Program-made: the position numbers and the translations under genes
Assembly (NCBI GenBank): GCA_902569785.1
Contig: CACFVO010000002.1
Coordinates: forward strand, 62,001 to 126,000
Length of the DNA stretch: 64,000 nt
Direction of reading: 5' to 3'
Source of the DNA: an uncultured Pelagibacteraceae bacterium
GTDB taxonomy: Bacteria; Pseudomonadota; Alphaproteobacteria; Pelagibacterales; Pelagibacteraceae
Shown here: piece after piece, positions 34,640 through 43,362 of the stretch
Layout: the number at the start of each line of letters is the position of its first letter
How positions within the stretch are numbered: the stretch's first letter is position 1
Notes under the pieces: model-generated
Database searches by the model: none
Told to the model about the DNA's origin: nothing
What the model saw: the letters and a program-made list of their open reading frames with translations, nothing else

Positions 34640-36117
34640 AAAAATTTATTATTTCAATTGATGCTGGAACTACTTCTAACAGAGCAATTTTATTTGATTT
34701 AAAAGGTAAACCAATTTTCTCTTCTCAAAAAGAATTTACACAATATTTTCCAAAAAGTGGATGGGTAGAACATGATCCCGAAGAAATTTGGAAAACGACA
34801 GTCAAAACATTAAAAGATGTGATTAAAAAAGCTAATAGATTAAAAGGAAAAATTCTTACTATCGGAATTACAAACCAAAGAGAGACTACAGTGTTATGGG
34901 ATAAAAAGACAGGTAAACCAGTTTATAAAGCCATTGTTTGGCAAGATCGAAGGCAAGAAGAATTTTGTAAAAAATTAAGAAAAAAAAATAAAGATACAAT
35001 GATTTTTAATAAAACTGGTTTATTAATTGATTCTTATTTTTCAGGAACAAAAATAAAATGGATATTAGACAATGTTCCTAAGGCAAGACAATTAATGAAT
35101 AAAAAACAATTATTATTTGGAACAATAGATTCTTTTCTGATTTGGAGATTAACTAAAGGCAAAGTTCACGCTACCGATGCAACAAATGCAAGCAGAACAA
35201 TGATTTTTAATATATCATCTAATAAATGGGATGACTCAATTCTAAAATTATTGAAAATTAAAAAACATATATTACCAGAAGTAAAAGATTGTGCAGATGA
35301 CTACGGACAAACACATTCATCTATAACAAGAAAATCTATTCCAATTACTGGTGTAGTTGGAGACCAACAGTCCGCAACAATAGGCCAATGTTGTTTCGAA
35401 CCTGGTTCTTTAAAGAGTACTTATGGAACTGGTGCATTTGTATTACTTAATACAGGAAGTAAAAAAATATATTCTAAAAATAGATTGCTTACAACTATAG
35501 GCTATAGAATCAATGGCAAGACAACTTATGCTATGGAAGGATCTATTTTTATAGCAGGAGCAGGAGTTCAATGGCTGAGAGATAGAATGAAATTTTTCAA
35601 AAAAGCCAAGGAGACAGAGAAAATTGTTAAAAATCTTAAAGACAACAATGGAATTTATTTAGTTCCGGCATTTACTGGTTTAGGCGCACCTCACTGGAAT
35701 GCCAACGCTAGAGGAGTTTTAAGTGGTATTACAAGAGACACAAGTCCAAAAGAAGTTATTAGAGCTACCATTGAAGCAGTTGCCTATCAAACTCATGATT
35801 TATTTGAGGCAATGAAACATGATGGTTTAAGACCAAAAATTGTAAAGGTTGATGGAGGCATGGTAATGAATAATTGGTTCTCTCAATTTTTATCCGATAT
35901 TGTAAATGTAAAAGTGCTTAGACCAAAAGTTCAGGAAACAACCGCAGCAGGAGCTGCATTTATGGCAGGCCTTAAAATAGGAGTTTATAAATCCCTTAAA
36001 GATATTTCAAAAAATTGGCATTTAGACAGAAGGTTTTCTCCTAAAATGAAAAATAAATATAGAAATATTCTTATTAAAGGTTGGTCAACCGCTATCAAAA
36101 GAACTCTAGTGAATTAA
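34636..36117 (+). CDS. glpK: Glycerol kinase
   Basis: Phosphorylates imported glycerol to sn-glycerol 3-phosphate. The FGGY-family fold opens FIISIDAGTTSNRAILFD. GITNQRETTVLWDKKTG, VWQDRRQEEFC, TDATNASRTM, YGTGAFVLLNTG and the C-terminal VDGGMVMNNWFSQFLSDI are highly conserved. At 493 residues it is full length. The GTG codon at 34636 is the start and overlaps the gpsA stop. It lies 98 bases upstream of the binding-protein gene, so kinase, dehydrogenase and transporter form one functional cluster. Confidence 0.97.
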   Translation: MKKFIISIDAGTTSNRAILFDLKGKPIFSSQKEFTQYFPKSGWVEHDPEEIWKTTVKTLKDVIKKANRLKGKILTIGITNQRETTVLWDKKTGKPVYKAIVWQDRRQEEFCKKLRKKNKDTMIFNKTGLLIDSYFSGTKIKWILDNVPKARQLMNKKQLLFGTIDSFLIWRLTKGKVHATDATNASRTMIFNISSNKWDDSILKLLKIKKHILPEVKDCADDYGQTHSSITRKSIPITGVVGDQQSATIGQCCFEPGSLKSTYGTGAFVLLNTGSKKIYSKNRLLTTIGYRINGKTTYAMEGSIFIAGAGVQWLRDRMKFFKKAKETEKIVKNLKDNNGIYLVPAFTGLGAPHWNANARGVLSGITRDTSPKEVIRATIEAVAYQTHDLFEAMKHDGLRPKIVKVDGGMVMNNWFSQFLSDIVNVKVLRPKVQETTAAGAAFMAGLKIGVYKSLKDISKNWHLDRRFSPKMKNKYRNILIKGWSTAIKRTLVN

Positions 36118-36147
36118 ATCAATTCTAAGTTGTATTTTTTTAAAGAA

Positions 36148-36170
36148 TTAGCTCTGTACAATTTAGCTCT
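36148..36170. promoter_or_regulatory. Direct repeat TTAGCTCT in the leader of the glycerol-binding-protein gene
   Basis: TTAGCTCT occurs at 36148-36155 and again at 36163-36170, 15 bases apart, with a partly inverted copy (AATTAGAGAA) from 36181. The block lies about 45-70 bases before the start at 36216, a place for an operator or upstream promoter element. No known regulator motif is matched. Confidence 0.35.
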
Positions 36171-36215
36171 ATTTTGTTTCAATTAGAGAATTAATAAACA
36201 ACAACGGGGGAATTA

Positions 36216-37931
36216 ATGTTTAAAACATTGAAAACTGTTATAGCTGTTGCTGTTGCTTTCACTCTAGTTTCAACATCTGCTTATTCAGACGCAATAAGCA
36301 AATGGGCAAAAGGAGAATTTAGCCTTTCAACTCTTTCTGAAAAAGAAAGAATTAAAGAGCTTAAATGGTTCCAAGATGCTGCGAAGCCATTCAAAGGAAT
36401 GTCTATCAAAGTATTGTCAGAAACTATTCCAACACATGAATATGAATCAAAAGTTTTAACAAAAGCTTTTGAGGAAATAACTGGGATTAAAGTTAATCAT
36501 CAGTTATTAGGTGAAGGTGATGTTGTAATGGCTGTACAAACGCAAATGCAAACTAACGTAAGTATTTACGATGCTTATATCAATGACTCAGATTTGATTG
36601 GTACTCACGCTAGAATGCAACAAGCTGTTAATTTAACGAAATGGATGGCTGGAGAAGGTAAAGATGTAACTTTACCAACTTTAGACTTAGATGATTTCAT
36701 TGGTAAACAGTTTACTACAGGTCCAGATGGCGACTTATATCAAATGCCTGACCAACAATTTGCTAACCTTTATTGGTTTAGAAAAGATTGGTTTGACAGA
36801 CCTGAAATCAAAAAAGGTTTTAAAGCTAAATACGGATACGATTTAGGTGTTCCTTTAAATTGGTCTGCATATGAAGATATTGCTCAATACTTTACAAATG
36901 ATGTAAAAAATATTGACGGTGTTAGAATATACGGTCACATGGACTACGGTAAAAGAGCTCCTGACTTAGGTTGGAGAATGACTGACGCGTGGTTATCAAT
37001 GGCTGGAGCAGGTGACGTAGGAAAACCTAATGGAATACCAGTGGATGAATGGGGAATTAGAATGGAAAAAGGTTCTTGTAACCCAGTTGGGGCTTCAGTA
37101 ACAAGAGGTGGAGCTGCTAACGGTCCTGCTGCTGTATACGCGATTAGAAAATGGGATGAATGGTTAAGGCAATATGCACCTCCAGGTGCTGCGGCTATGG
37201 ACTTTTATCAGTCTCTACCATCTCTATCTTCTGGAAACGTTGCTCAGCAAATTTTCTGGTACACAGCCTTCACAGCTTCTTTAGTAGGAAAAAATCCTAA
37301 CAATAAAGTTGTTGACGGAAACGGTAAGCCGTTATGGAGAATGGGTCCATCACCAAAAGGACCTTATTGGGAAAATGGCATGAAGCTTGGATATCAAGAT
37401 GCTGGATCATGGACTTTATTTAAGTCTACACCAGTTAAAAATAGAAAAGCTGCATGGTTATACGCTCAATTCGTTGTATCAAAAACTGTAGACCTTAAGA
37501 AAAGTCACGTTGGTTTAACTATCATTAGAGATAGTTCAATCGATCACAAATCTTTCACAGAAAGAGCTGATGCATTAGGTGGACTTGTAGAATTCTACAG
37601 ATCTGACAACAGAAACATTTGGTCACCAACAGGTATTAACGTTCCGGATTATCCGAAGTTAGCACAAATCTGGTGGCAACAAATTGGAGATGTAAACTCA
37701 GGTGCGTTTACTCCACAACAAGCTATGGATCGTCTTGCAGAAGAAATGGACTTAGTTATGTCTCGTATGGAAGCTGCTGATAAAGGTAGTAATGCATACG
37801 GTGGATGTGGACCTAGACTTAATAAACCAAGAGAAGCTTCTTATTGGTTAAATAAAAAAGGTTCACCAAAAGCTAAACGTGATGAGAAACCTCAAGGAAA
37901 AACTGTTCCATACGCAAAAGCTTGGAAATAG
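36216..37931 (+). CDS. glpV: Glycerol ABC transporter substrate-binding protein (GlpV type)
   Basis: Large periplasmic binding protein for glycerol or a related polyol. The signal peptide covers about residues 1-24 (VIAVAVAFTLVSTSAYSDA). The mature part is a family-1-type bilobal binding protein with many Trp/Tyr residues (LYWFRKDWFDRPE, GYQDAGSWTLFKST) suited to polyols. At 571 residues it matches the GlpV proteins of the GlpSTPQUV system described in Rhizobium. Codon use is richer in preferred codons than the neighbours, a sign of high expression, and GGGGG precedes the start. A strong terminator follows directly. Confidence 0.88.
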   Translation: MFKTLKTVIAVAVAFTLVSTSAYSDAISKWAKGEFSLSTLSEKERIKELKWFQDAAKPFKGMSIKVLSETIPTHEYESKVLTKAFEEITGIKVNHQLLGEGDVVMAVQTQMQTNVSIYDAYINDSDLIGTHARMQQAVNLTKWMAGEGKDVTLPTLDLDDFIGKQFTTGPDGDLYQMPDQQFANLYWFRKDWFDRPEIKKGFKAKYGYDLGVPLNWSAYEDIAQYFTNDVKNIDGVRIYGHMDYGKRAPDLGWRMTDAWLSMAGAGDVGKPNGIPVDEWGIRMEKGSCNPVGASVTRGGAANGPAAVYAIRKWDEWLRQYAPPGAAAMDFYQSLPSLSSGNVAQQIFWYTAFTASLVGKNPNNKVVDGNGKPLWRMGPSPKGPYWENGMKLGYQDAGSWTLFKSTPVKNRKAAWLYAQFVVSKTVDLKKSHVGLTIIRDSSIDHKSFTERADALGGLVEFYRSDNRNIWSPTGINVPDYPKLAQIWWQQIGDVNSGAFTPQQAMDRLAEEMDLVMSRMEAADKGSNAYGGCGPRLNKPREASYWLNKKGSPKAKRDEKPQGKTVPYAKAWK

Positions 37932-37951
37932 TAAGAGGTTAATCTAAATTT

Positions 37952-37982
37952 AAAAAGGGGGCACTAGCTGCCCCCTTTTTTT
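37952..37982 (+). terminator. Intrinsic terminator after glpV
   Basis: AAAAAGGGGGCA pairs with TGCCCCCTTTTT around a short CTAGC loop and ends in a run of seven T. It lies between the binding-protein gene and the first ATPase gene, so it should reduce readthrough into the transporter genes. Confidence 0.9.
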
Positions 37983-38000
37983 AAAACTAAATTTTAAATT

Positions 38001-39065
38001 ATGAGTCTAGAATTAAAAAATGTAGAAAAAAAAGTTGGCATAGACACTCATATTTATCCTACAAATCTTAAATTTGAGAAGAATACAATAAATGTTCTGT
38101 TGGGCTCTACATTAGCTGGCAAAACAACATTAATGCAAATTATGGCTGGTTTAGATAAACCAACTTCAGGTGAAATATGGTTCGATGAAAAGAATGTAAC
38201 AGGAATGAAAGTTCAAAAAAGAAACTGTTCAATGGTTTATCAGCAGTTTATTAATTATCCAAATTATACTGTATATGAGAATATTGCTTCACCATTAGTC
38301 ATCACGGGTGTAAATTCAGATCAAATTAAGCAAAGAGTGGGAAAGGTCGCTGAACTTTTAAAGTTATCAGCAATGTTAAATAAAAAACCTGATGAACTAT
38401 CAGGTGGTCAACAGCAAAGAACAGCACTAGCAAGAGCTTTAGTAAAAGACTCTGATCTAATCTTATTAGACGAGCCCTTAGCTAATTTAGACTTTAAACT
38501 AAGAGAAGAATTAAGAGAAGAATTGCCAAAGTTGTTTGAAGATAGAGATTGCATAGTTGTTTACGCTACAACAGAGCCCTCTGATGCTTTAATGATTGGA
38601 GGAAATACAGCAACATTATTGCAGGGGAAAGTTATTCAATATGGGAAAACTTTGGAGGTTTATAATAAACCTGAAACCTTAATCTCCGCTAAAGTTTTTA
38701 GTGATCCACCAATGAATATTGCTGAGGTTAAAAAAAATGGAGATACTTGTAAATTAACTGATAATAATGTTCAGTGGAAATCATCTGTTAATATTAAAGA
38801 TGGAACTTATAAAATCGGTATAAGACCACATAATATTACTACTTATAAAGAAGGAAATAATTCTGTTGAAATAAATGGAAAAGTACAGATTTCTGAATTA
38901 AGTGGCTCTGAGAGTTTAATTCATTTTACAAACGGTAATTTAAGTTGGGTTTCTTTATCAAATGGGATTCAACAAAAAAATGTTGGCGAAGATACTAAAT
39001 TATATATGAACACTGATGAATTTTTATATTTTGATCAAAATAACAGGTTGGTAAACAATGGCTAA
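38001..39065 (+). CDS. glpS: Glycerol ABC transporter ATP-binding protein GlpS
   Basis: First of two different ATPases of the glycerol importer. The ABC signature is intact ([15 protein letters not shown]) as is Walker B (LILLDEPLANLD). Walker A is altered (LLGSTLAGKTT, with Ala where the second Gly of the loop is expected), and the H-loop reads VVYATTEPSD without histidine. Its own nucleotide site is therefore degenerate, while its signature can complete the partner's site. The C-terminal third is a regulatory OB-like (MalK-type) domain. It overlaps the next gene by 8 bases. Confidence 0.9.
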   Translation: MSLELKNVEKKVGIDTHIYPTNLKFEKNTINVLLGSTLAGKTTLMQIMAGLDKPTSGEIWFDEKNVTGMKVQKRNCSMVYQQFINYPNYTVYENIASPLVITGVNSDQIKQRVGKVAELLKLSAMLNKKPDELSGGQQQRTALARALVKDSDLILLDEPLANLDFKLREELREELPKLFEDRDCIVVYATTEPSDALMIGGNTATLLQGKVIQYGKTLEVYNKPETLISAKVFSDPPMNIAEVKKNGDTCKLTDNNVQWKSSVNIKDGTYKIGIRPHNITTYKEGNNSVEINGKVQISELSGSESLIHFTNGNLSWVSLSNGIQQKNVGEDTKLYMNTDEFLYFDQNNRLVNNG

Positions 39066-40122
39066 GATTACCTTAAAAGATTTAAGTCATAGTTATTTAG
39101 AAAAACAAAATAGTAACGCAGACTGGGCTCTTAGAGACATTAATATTCACTGGAAAGATGGTGGAGCATATGCGCTTTTAGGTCCGTCGGGATGTGGGAA
39201 GACAACTTTATTAAACATTGTTTCTGGATTATTAAAACCAACTAAAGGTAATGTGTTATTTGATGGTAAAGAAATAACAACGCTTAATCCGGTTGAAAGA
39301 GATATCGCTCAAATATTTCAGTTTCCAGTTATTTATGACACTATGACTGTTTACGACAATTTAGCTTTTCCATTAAAAAACAGAGGGCTTTCAGAATCAG
39401 AAATAGCTTCTAAAGTAAAAGAGATTGCCGAGATGCTTGAGTTAACATCAACTTTAACTAACAGAGCATCAGGCTTAACCGCTGACGGCAAACAAAAAAT
39501 TTCATTAGGCAGAGGACTTGTGAGATCAGATGTGAATGTAATTATGTTTGATGAACCGTTAACTGTTATAGATCCACATTTGAAATGGGTTTTAAGATCT
39601 AAATTAAAAGAGTTACATCAAAAAATTAATCGTACAATGATTTATGTAACCCACGATCAAACCGAAGCTTTAACTTTTGCTGATCAAGTTGTGGTAATGC
39701 ATGAAGGACAAATTGTTCAAACCGGAACACCCGTTGAACTTTTTGAAAAACCTAAACACACATTTGTTGGACATTTTATTGGTTCACCCGGAATGAATAT
39801 CCTGCCATGTGAAATAAAAAACGGTGAAATAAATTTTAGTGGCCAGAAAATTCAAAGCCATAAATCTTTAAAAAAATCAAAATTTAATAAAACTCAGTTA
39901 GGTATAAGACCAGAATTTATTAATTTTTCAAACAATGGAGTCCCAGTTAAAATAAAAAGAGTGAGTAATACTGGACGACATAAAATAATTGATACTGAAA
40001 GTAGCGGAGGAAATATAAAAATTTTATCAAATTCCTCTACTGAAATTCCAAGTGGAAGCGCTCATGTAACTTTCAATCAAAAATATACTTATGTTTATGA
40101 AGATAATTGGATTATAGAATAA
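39058..40122 (+). CDS. glpT: Glycerol ABC transporter ATP-binding protein GlpT
   Basis: Second ATPase of the heterodimer. Walker A (LLGPSGCGKTT), Walker B (VIMFDEPLTVID) and H-loop (YVTHDQTEAL) are canonical, but the signature is degenerate (ASGLTADGKQKISLGR instead of LSGGQ). Paired with GlpS this gives one complete ATP site and one crippled site. The C-terminal MalK-type domain starts near residue 240. The name follows the Rhizobium transporter and must not be confused with the glycerol-3-phosphate antiporter GlpT of enterics. Confidence 0.9.
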   Translation: MAKITLKDLSHSYLEKQNSNADWALRDINIHWKDGGAYALLGPSGCGKTTLLNIVSGLLKPTKGNVLFDGKEITTLNPVERDIAQIFQFPVIYDTMTVYDNLAFPLKNRGLSESEIASKVKEIAEMLELTSTLTNRASGLTADGKQKISLGRGLVRSDVNVIMFDEPLTVIDPHLKWVLRSKLKELHQKINRTMIYVTHDQTEALTFADQVVVMHEGQIVQTGTPVELFEKPKHTFVGHFIGSPGMNILPCEIKNGEINFSGQKIQSHKSLKKSKFNKTQLGIRPEFINFSNNGVPVKIKRVSNTGRHKIIDTESSGGNIKILSNSSTEIPSGSAHVTFNQKYTYVYEDNWIIE

Positions 40123-40988
40123 TGAATAAAACTATTAATCAAAAAGCTTGGTTTTTTGTAATTCCAGTATTTATCCTTGTAGCATTTAATGCTGCAATTC
40201 CTTTAATGACTGTAGTTAATTATTCATTTCAAGAAACTTTTGGTAACAATGTATTTGCTTGGGAAGGAACAAGATGGTTTAAACAAATTTTATTATCCGA
40301 GAGATTCCATGCTGCACTAGGCAGACAAATTGCATTTACTTTTATTATTTTATTAATTCAAATTCCTTTAGGTATAGGTATAGCTTTAACGATGCCAAAA
40401 AAAGGTTGGGGCGTCCCTGTTTGTTTGATCTTAATGTCTATGCCACTATTAATTCCTTGGAATGTTGTGGGAGCAATGTGGAATATTTTTGCTTTACCAG
40501 ATATTGGTTTTTTAGGTCATTCTTTAAATGGAATGGGTTTTGATTATAATTTTACTCAGCAACCAGGAGATGCTTGGTTTACAACAATACTAATGGATGT
40601 TTGGCATTGGACTTCATTAGTCGTACTTTTATCTTACGCAGGACTTAATTCTATTCAACCTGCTTATTATCAAGCTGCTGAAATTGATGGAGCAAGTAGG
40701 TGGGCTATCTTTAGGTATATAGAGTTACCTAAAATGAAAAAAGTTTTAACATTGGCTATTTTATTGAGATTCATGGATAGTTTTATGATTTACACAGAAC
40801 CATTCGTATTAACTGGAGGTGGGCCTGGTAACACAACTGCTTTCTTATCAATAGACTTAGTAAAAATGGCATTGGGTCAATTTGATTTAGGTCCAGCGGC
40901 AGCAATGTCATTAATTTACTTCTTTATCGTTCTTCTAGTTTGCTGGGTGTTTTATAATTTAATGATGAAAAATGAGGCTCAGTCATGA
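40122..40988 (+). CDS. glpP: Glycerol ABC transporter permease GlpP
   Basis: Inner-membrane permease, MalF-like, with six predicted helices. The EAA loop is AAEIDGASRWAIFRYIELPKM. I start at 40122, where ATG overlaps the glpT stop (TAATG); an in-frame ATG at 40107 would add five residues inside glpT. The stop overlaps the partner permease by 4 bases. Together with GlpQ it forms the glycerol channel. Confidence 0.9.
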   Translation: MNKTINQKAWFFVIPVFILVAFNAAIPLMTVVNYSFQETFGNNVFAWEGTRWFKQILLSERFHAALGRQIAFTFIILLIQIPLGIGIALTMPKKGWGVPVCLILMSMPLLIPWNVVGAMWNIFALPDIGFLGHSLNGMGFDYNFTQQPGDAWFTTILMDVWHWTSLVVLLSYAGLNSIQPAYYQAAEIDGASRWAIFRYIELPKMKKVLTLAILLRFMDSFMIYTEPFVLTGGGPGNTTAFLSIDLVKMALGQFDLGPAAAMSLIYFFIVLLVCWVFYNLMMKNEAQS

Positions 40989-41785
40989 AGAAATATAAGT
41001 GGTTAGTGCCTACATTATATATAATTTTTTTAATGCTACCGATTTATTGGCTTATCAATATGTCGTTTAAGACAACTACAGAAATTATAAACACATACTC
41101 CTTGTGGCCACAGAAATTTACCACTGAAAATTATGTTAAAATTTTTACGGATAGTACATGGTATATGGGGTATGTAAATTCAATTACTTATACAGTATTT
41201 AATACAGTTATATCGGTAGCTGCCGCATTACCTGCTGCATATGCTTTTTCTAGATATAAATTTTTGGGTGATAAGCATTTATTCTTTTGGTTATTAACAA
41301 ATAGAATGGCTCCACCTGCAGTTTTTGCTTTACCATTTTTTCAGTTTTATTCCTCTGTAAATTTATTTGATACACATATTGCTGTTGCCTTATCACATTG
41401 TTTATTTAATATTCCTTTAGCTGTTTGGATCTTAGAAGGCTTTATGTCTGCAGTTCCAAAAGAATTAGATGAAACAGCTTATGTAGATGGATATTCATTT
41501 GGAAGATTCTTTTTCAAAATATTTGTTCCAACAATTGCTGCTGGAATAGGAATAACAATGTTTTTCTGCTTTATGTTTTCATGGGTTGAATTATTATTAG
41601 CAAAAACATTAACAGCAACTGAAGCTAAACCAATAGCAGCTACTATGACAAGAACTGCTAGCACTTCAGGTTATGAATTAGGTTTATTAGCTGCTGCAGG
41701 GACTTTAACAATCATACCTGGAGCAATTGTAATTTACTTTGTAAAAGATTATATTGCAAAAGGATTTGCAATGGGAAGGGTTTAA
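40985..41785 (+). CDS. glpQ: Glycerol ABC transporter permease GlpQ
   Basis: Second MalG-like permease. N-terminal helix (about 7-25), a periplasmic loop, then five more helices. EAA loop reads ELDETAYVDGYSFGRFFFKIFVP. Expected to dimerise with GlpP and dock on GlpS/GlpT. The stop shares a base with the start of the small GlpU gene. The name is from the ABC system and is unrelated to the GlpQ phosphodiesterase. Confidence 0.9.
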   Translation: MKKYKWLVPTLYIIFLMLPIYWLINMSFKTTTEIINTYSLWPQKFTTENYVKIFTDSTWYMGYVNSITYTVFNTVISVAAALPAAYAFSRYKFLGDKHLFFWLLTNRMAPPAVFALPFFQFYSSVNLFDTHIAVALSHCLFNIPLAVWILEGFMSAVPKELDETAYVDGYSFGRFFFKIFVPTIAAGIGITMFFCFMFSWVELLLAKTLTATEAKPIAATMTRTASTSGYELGLLAAAGTLTIIPGAIVIYFVKDYIAKGFAMGRV

Positions 41786-42138
41786 TGTTTTCAAAATTAA
41801 ATGCTGCAACTTGGGGTGAAGTAGGGAAAGCTAAAGAAAAAGGTTTTTTTGATTTTGACTTATTTTCTTGGATGGCATGGACTTGGCAAACTGCATCTTT
41901 TTTTATCTTTATAGCTTTATGCATAACTGCGATGTTAATTTGGGAAAAAAAAGTTCCAGGAGGATCTCCAAGAAAAGGTATTTTAGGATTAGATACAACA
42001 AGAGGTGATAGATTGTTTGTTTCATTACTTGGCAGTGCATTTATTCATCTAGCATGGCTTGGATTAGTTGGTAGTGTCTTGTGGATAGCATCAATAATTT
42101 GTGTTGCTTATTTTATTGTTGTATTTAAATACGTATAA
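41785..42138 (+). CDS. glpU: DUF2160 small membrane protein GlpU of the glycerol transporter
   Basis: A 117-residue protein with three hydrophobic helices, bearing the DUF2160 pattern: MAWTWQTASFFIFIA, then ILGLDTTRGDRLFVSLLGSAF and HLAWLGLVG. In the Rhizobium glycerol system the equivalent gene (glpU) is cotranscribed with the transporter, function unsettled; it may be a small transporter-associated subunit. It is coupled to glpQ by TAATG and is followed 5 bases later by gap. Confidence 0.88.
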   Translation: MFSKLNAATWGEVGKAKEKGFFDFDLFSWMAWTWQTASFFIFIALCITAMLIWEKKVPGGSPRKGILGLDTTRGDRLFVSLLGSAFIHLAWLGLVGSVLWIASIICVAYFIVVFKYV

Positions 42139-42143
42139 ATCTT

Positions 42144-43148
42144 ATGGTTAAAGTTGGAATAAATGGTTTTGGAAGAATTGGACGATTAATTTTAAGAGCT
42201 CTATTAGAAAATTATAAAGGTAAAATTCAAGTTGTTGGAATAAATGATCTTGGTTCAATAGAGGCTAATGCACATTTAATTAAATACGATAGTACTCATG
42301 GCATATTAAATCATGATGTTAAAACAACAGGTGAGGGTTTTCAAATTGGAGATCAAAATATAAAAGTATTTGCTGAAAAAGATCCAGCTAAATTACCTTG
42401 GGGGAAAGTTGGCGCAGATGTTGTTTTAGAATGCACTGGTTTTTTTTTAGATAAAGCTTCAGCAGGCAAACATATTCAAGCAGGAGCTAAAAAAGTAATA
42501 ATTTCAGCACCAGCAAAAGAAGTTGATTTTACTTTGGTACAGGGAGTTAACAGCAAAGAATTAAAAAAAGACCATAATATTATTTCTAATGGTTCTTGTA
42601 CTACAAATTGTTTAGCACCTGTTGCTATGGTTTTAGAGAAAACTTTTGGAATTACCTATGGTTATATGACAACTATCCATAGTTACACTGGAGACCAAAA
42701 ACTTCTAGATACATTACACAAAGATCTAAGAAGAGCGAGAGCAACTGAGGGTTCAATGATACCAACTTCTACAGGAGCAGCAAAAGCTATGAGTTTAGTT
42801 TTGCCAAGTTTAAAAGGTAAATTAGATGGAACAGCCATCAGAGTTCCAACTCCTAATGTATCTTTAATTGACTTAACATTAGTTACTGAAAAAGAAGTGA
42901 CTCCTGAAAGCATTAATAATGCTATGAGTAAAGCAGCTAAAGGAGAATTAAAAGGTATTTTAGATATAAATCAAAAACCTTTAGTGTCTAAAGATTTTAA
43001 TCACAATCCACATAGTTCAATATTTGATGCCACACAGACGCAAGTTGTTAAAGGAAAATTTAGTAGAGTTCTTTCTTGGTACGATAATGAATGGGGATTT
43101 TCAAATCGTATGTGTGATACAGCTATTCAGATCGCAGCTTTGATCTAA
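42144..43148 (+). CDS. gap: Glyceraldehyde-3-phosphate dehydrogenase, type I
   Basis: Oxidises glyceraldehyde 3-phosphate to 1,3-bisphosphoglycerate (and the reverse). VGINGFGRIGRL opens the NAD-binding domain, GINDL carries the Asp favouring NAD, SNGSCTTNCLAPVA holds the catalytic Cys, and SWYDNEWGFSNRM closes the enzyme. At 334 residues it is standard. Its place directly behind the glycerol transporter suggests it serves glycerol-derived triose phosphate, with TpiA between GpsA product DHAP and this enzyme. Confidence 0.97.
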   Translation: MVKVGINGFGRIGRLILRALLENYKGKIQVVGINDLGSIEANAHLIKYDSTHGILNHDVKTTGEGFQIGDQNIKVFAEKDPAKLPWGKVGADVVLECTGFFLDKASAGKHIQAGAKKVIISAPAKEVDFTLVQGVNSKELKKDHNIISNGSCTTNCLAPVAMVLEKTFGITYGYMTTIHSYTGDQKLLDTLHKDLRRARATEGSMIPTSTGAAKAMSLVLPSLKGKLDGTAIRVPTPNVSLIDLTLVTEKEVTPESINNAMSKAAKGELKGILDINQKPLVSKDFNHNPHSSIFDATQTQVVKGKFSRVLSWYDNEWGFSNRMCDTAIQIAALI

Positions 43149-43317
43149 TTGTTTTTTCTGCTTCCTCAATTAACTTTAAAGTATTTGTGGGGATATCAGA
43201 TTTTTTTTTTGGAATAGTTTTATCTAATATAATTGGATCTATTTTTCTTTCTTTCTTTAAATCTTGCAAATCATCAATTGCATTTAAAATTTCATTTATG
43301 CTATACTGTTCTTTCAT
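43123..43317 (-). CDS. Small hypothetical protein, convergent with gap
   Basis: 64 residues, charged and helical, opening MKEQYSINEILNAIDDLQDLKKE and ending in a second helix (TNTLKLIEEAEKTIRSK). The SINEILNAIDDL start faintly recalls the EEILASIR motif of alphaproteobacterial DUF2497/PopZ-type N-termini, too weak to assign. It overlaps the gap 3' end by 26 bases on the opposite strand, unusual for a conserved gene, but the intergenic part has no other coding candidate. Confidence 0.55.
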   Translation of the reverse strand: MKEQYSINEILNAIDDLQDLKKERKIDPIILDKTIPKKKSDIPTNTLKLIEEAEKTIRSKLRSE

Positions 43318-43362
43318 TGATTAACTATAACATTAGCTGTATAAAAACAAAATGAATTAATT

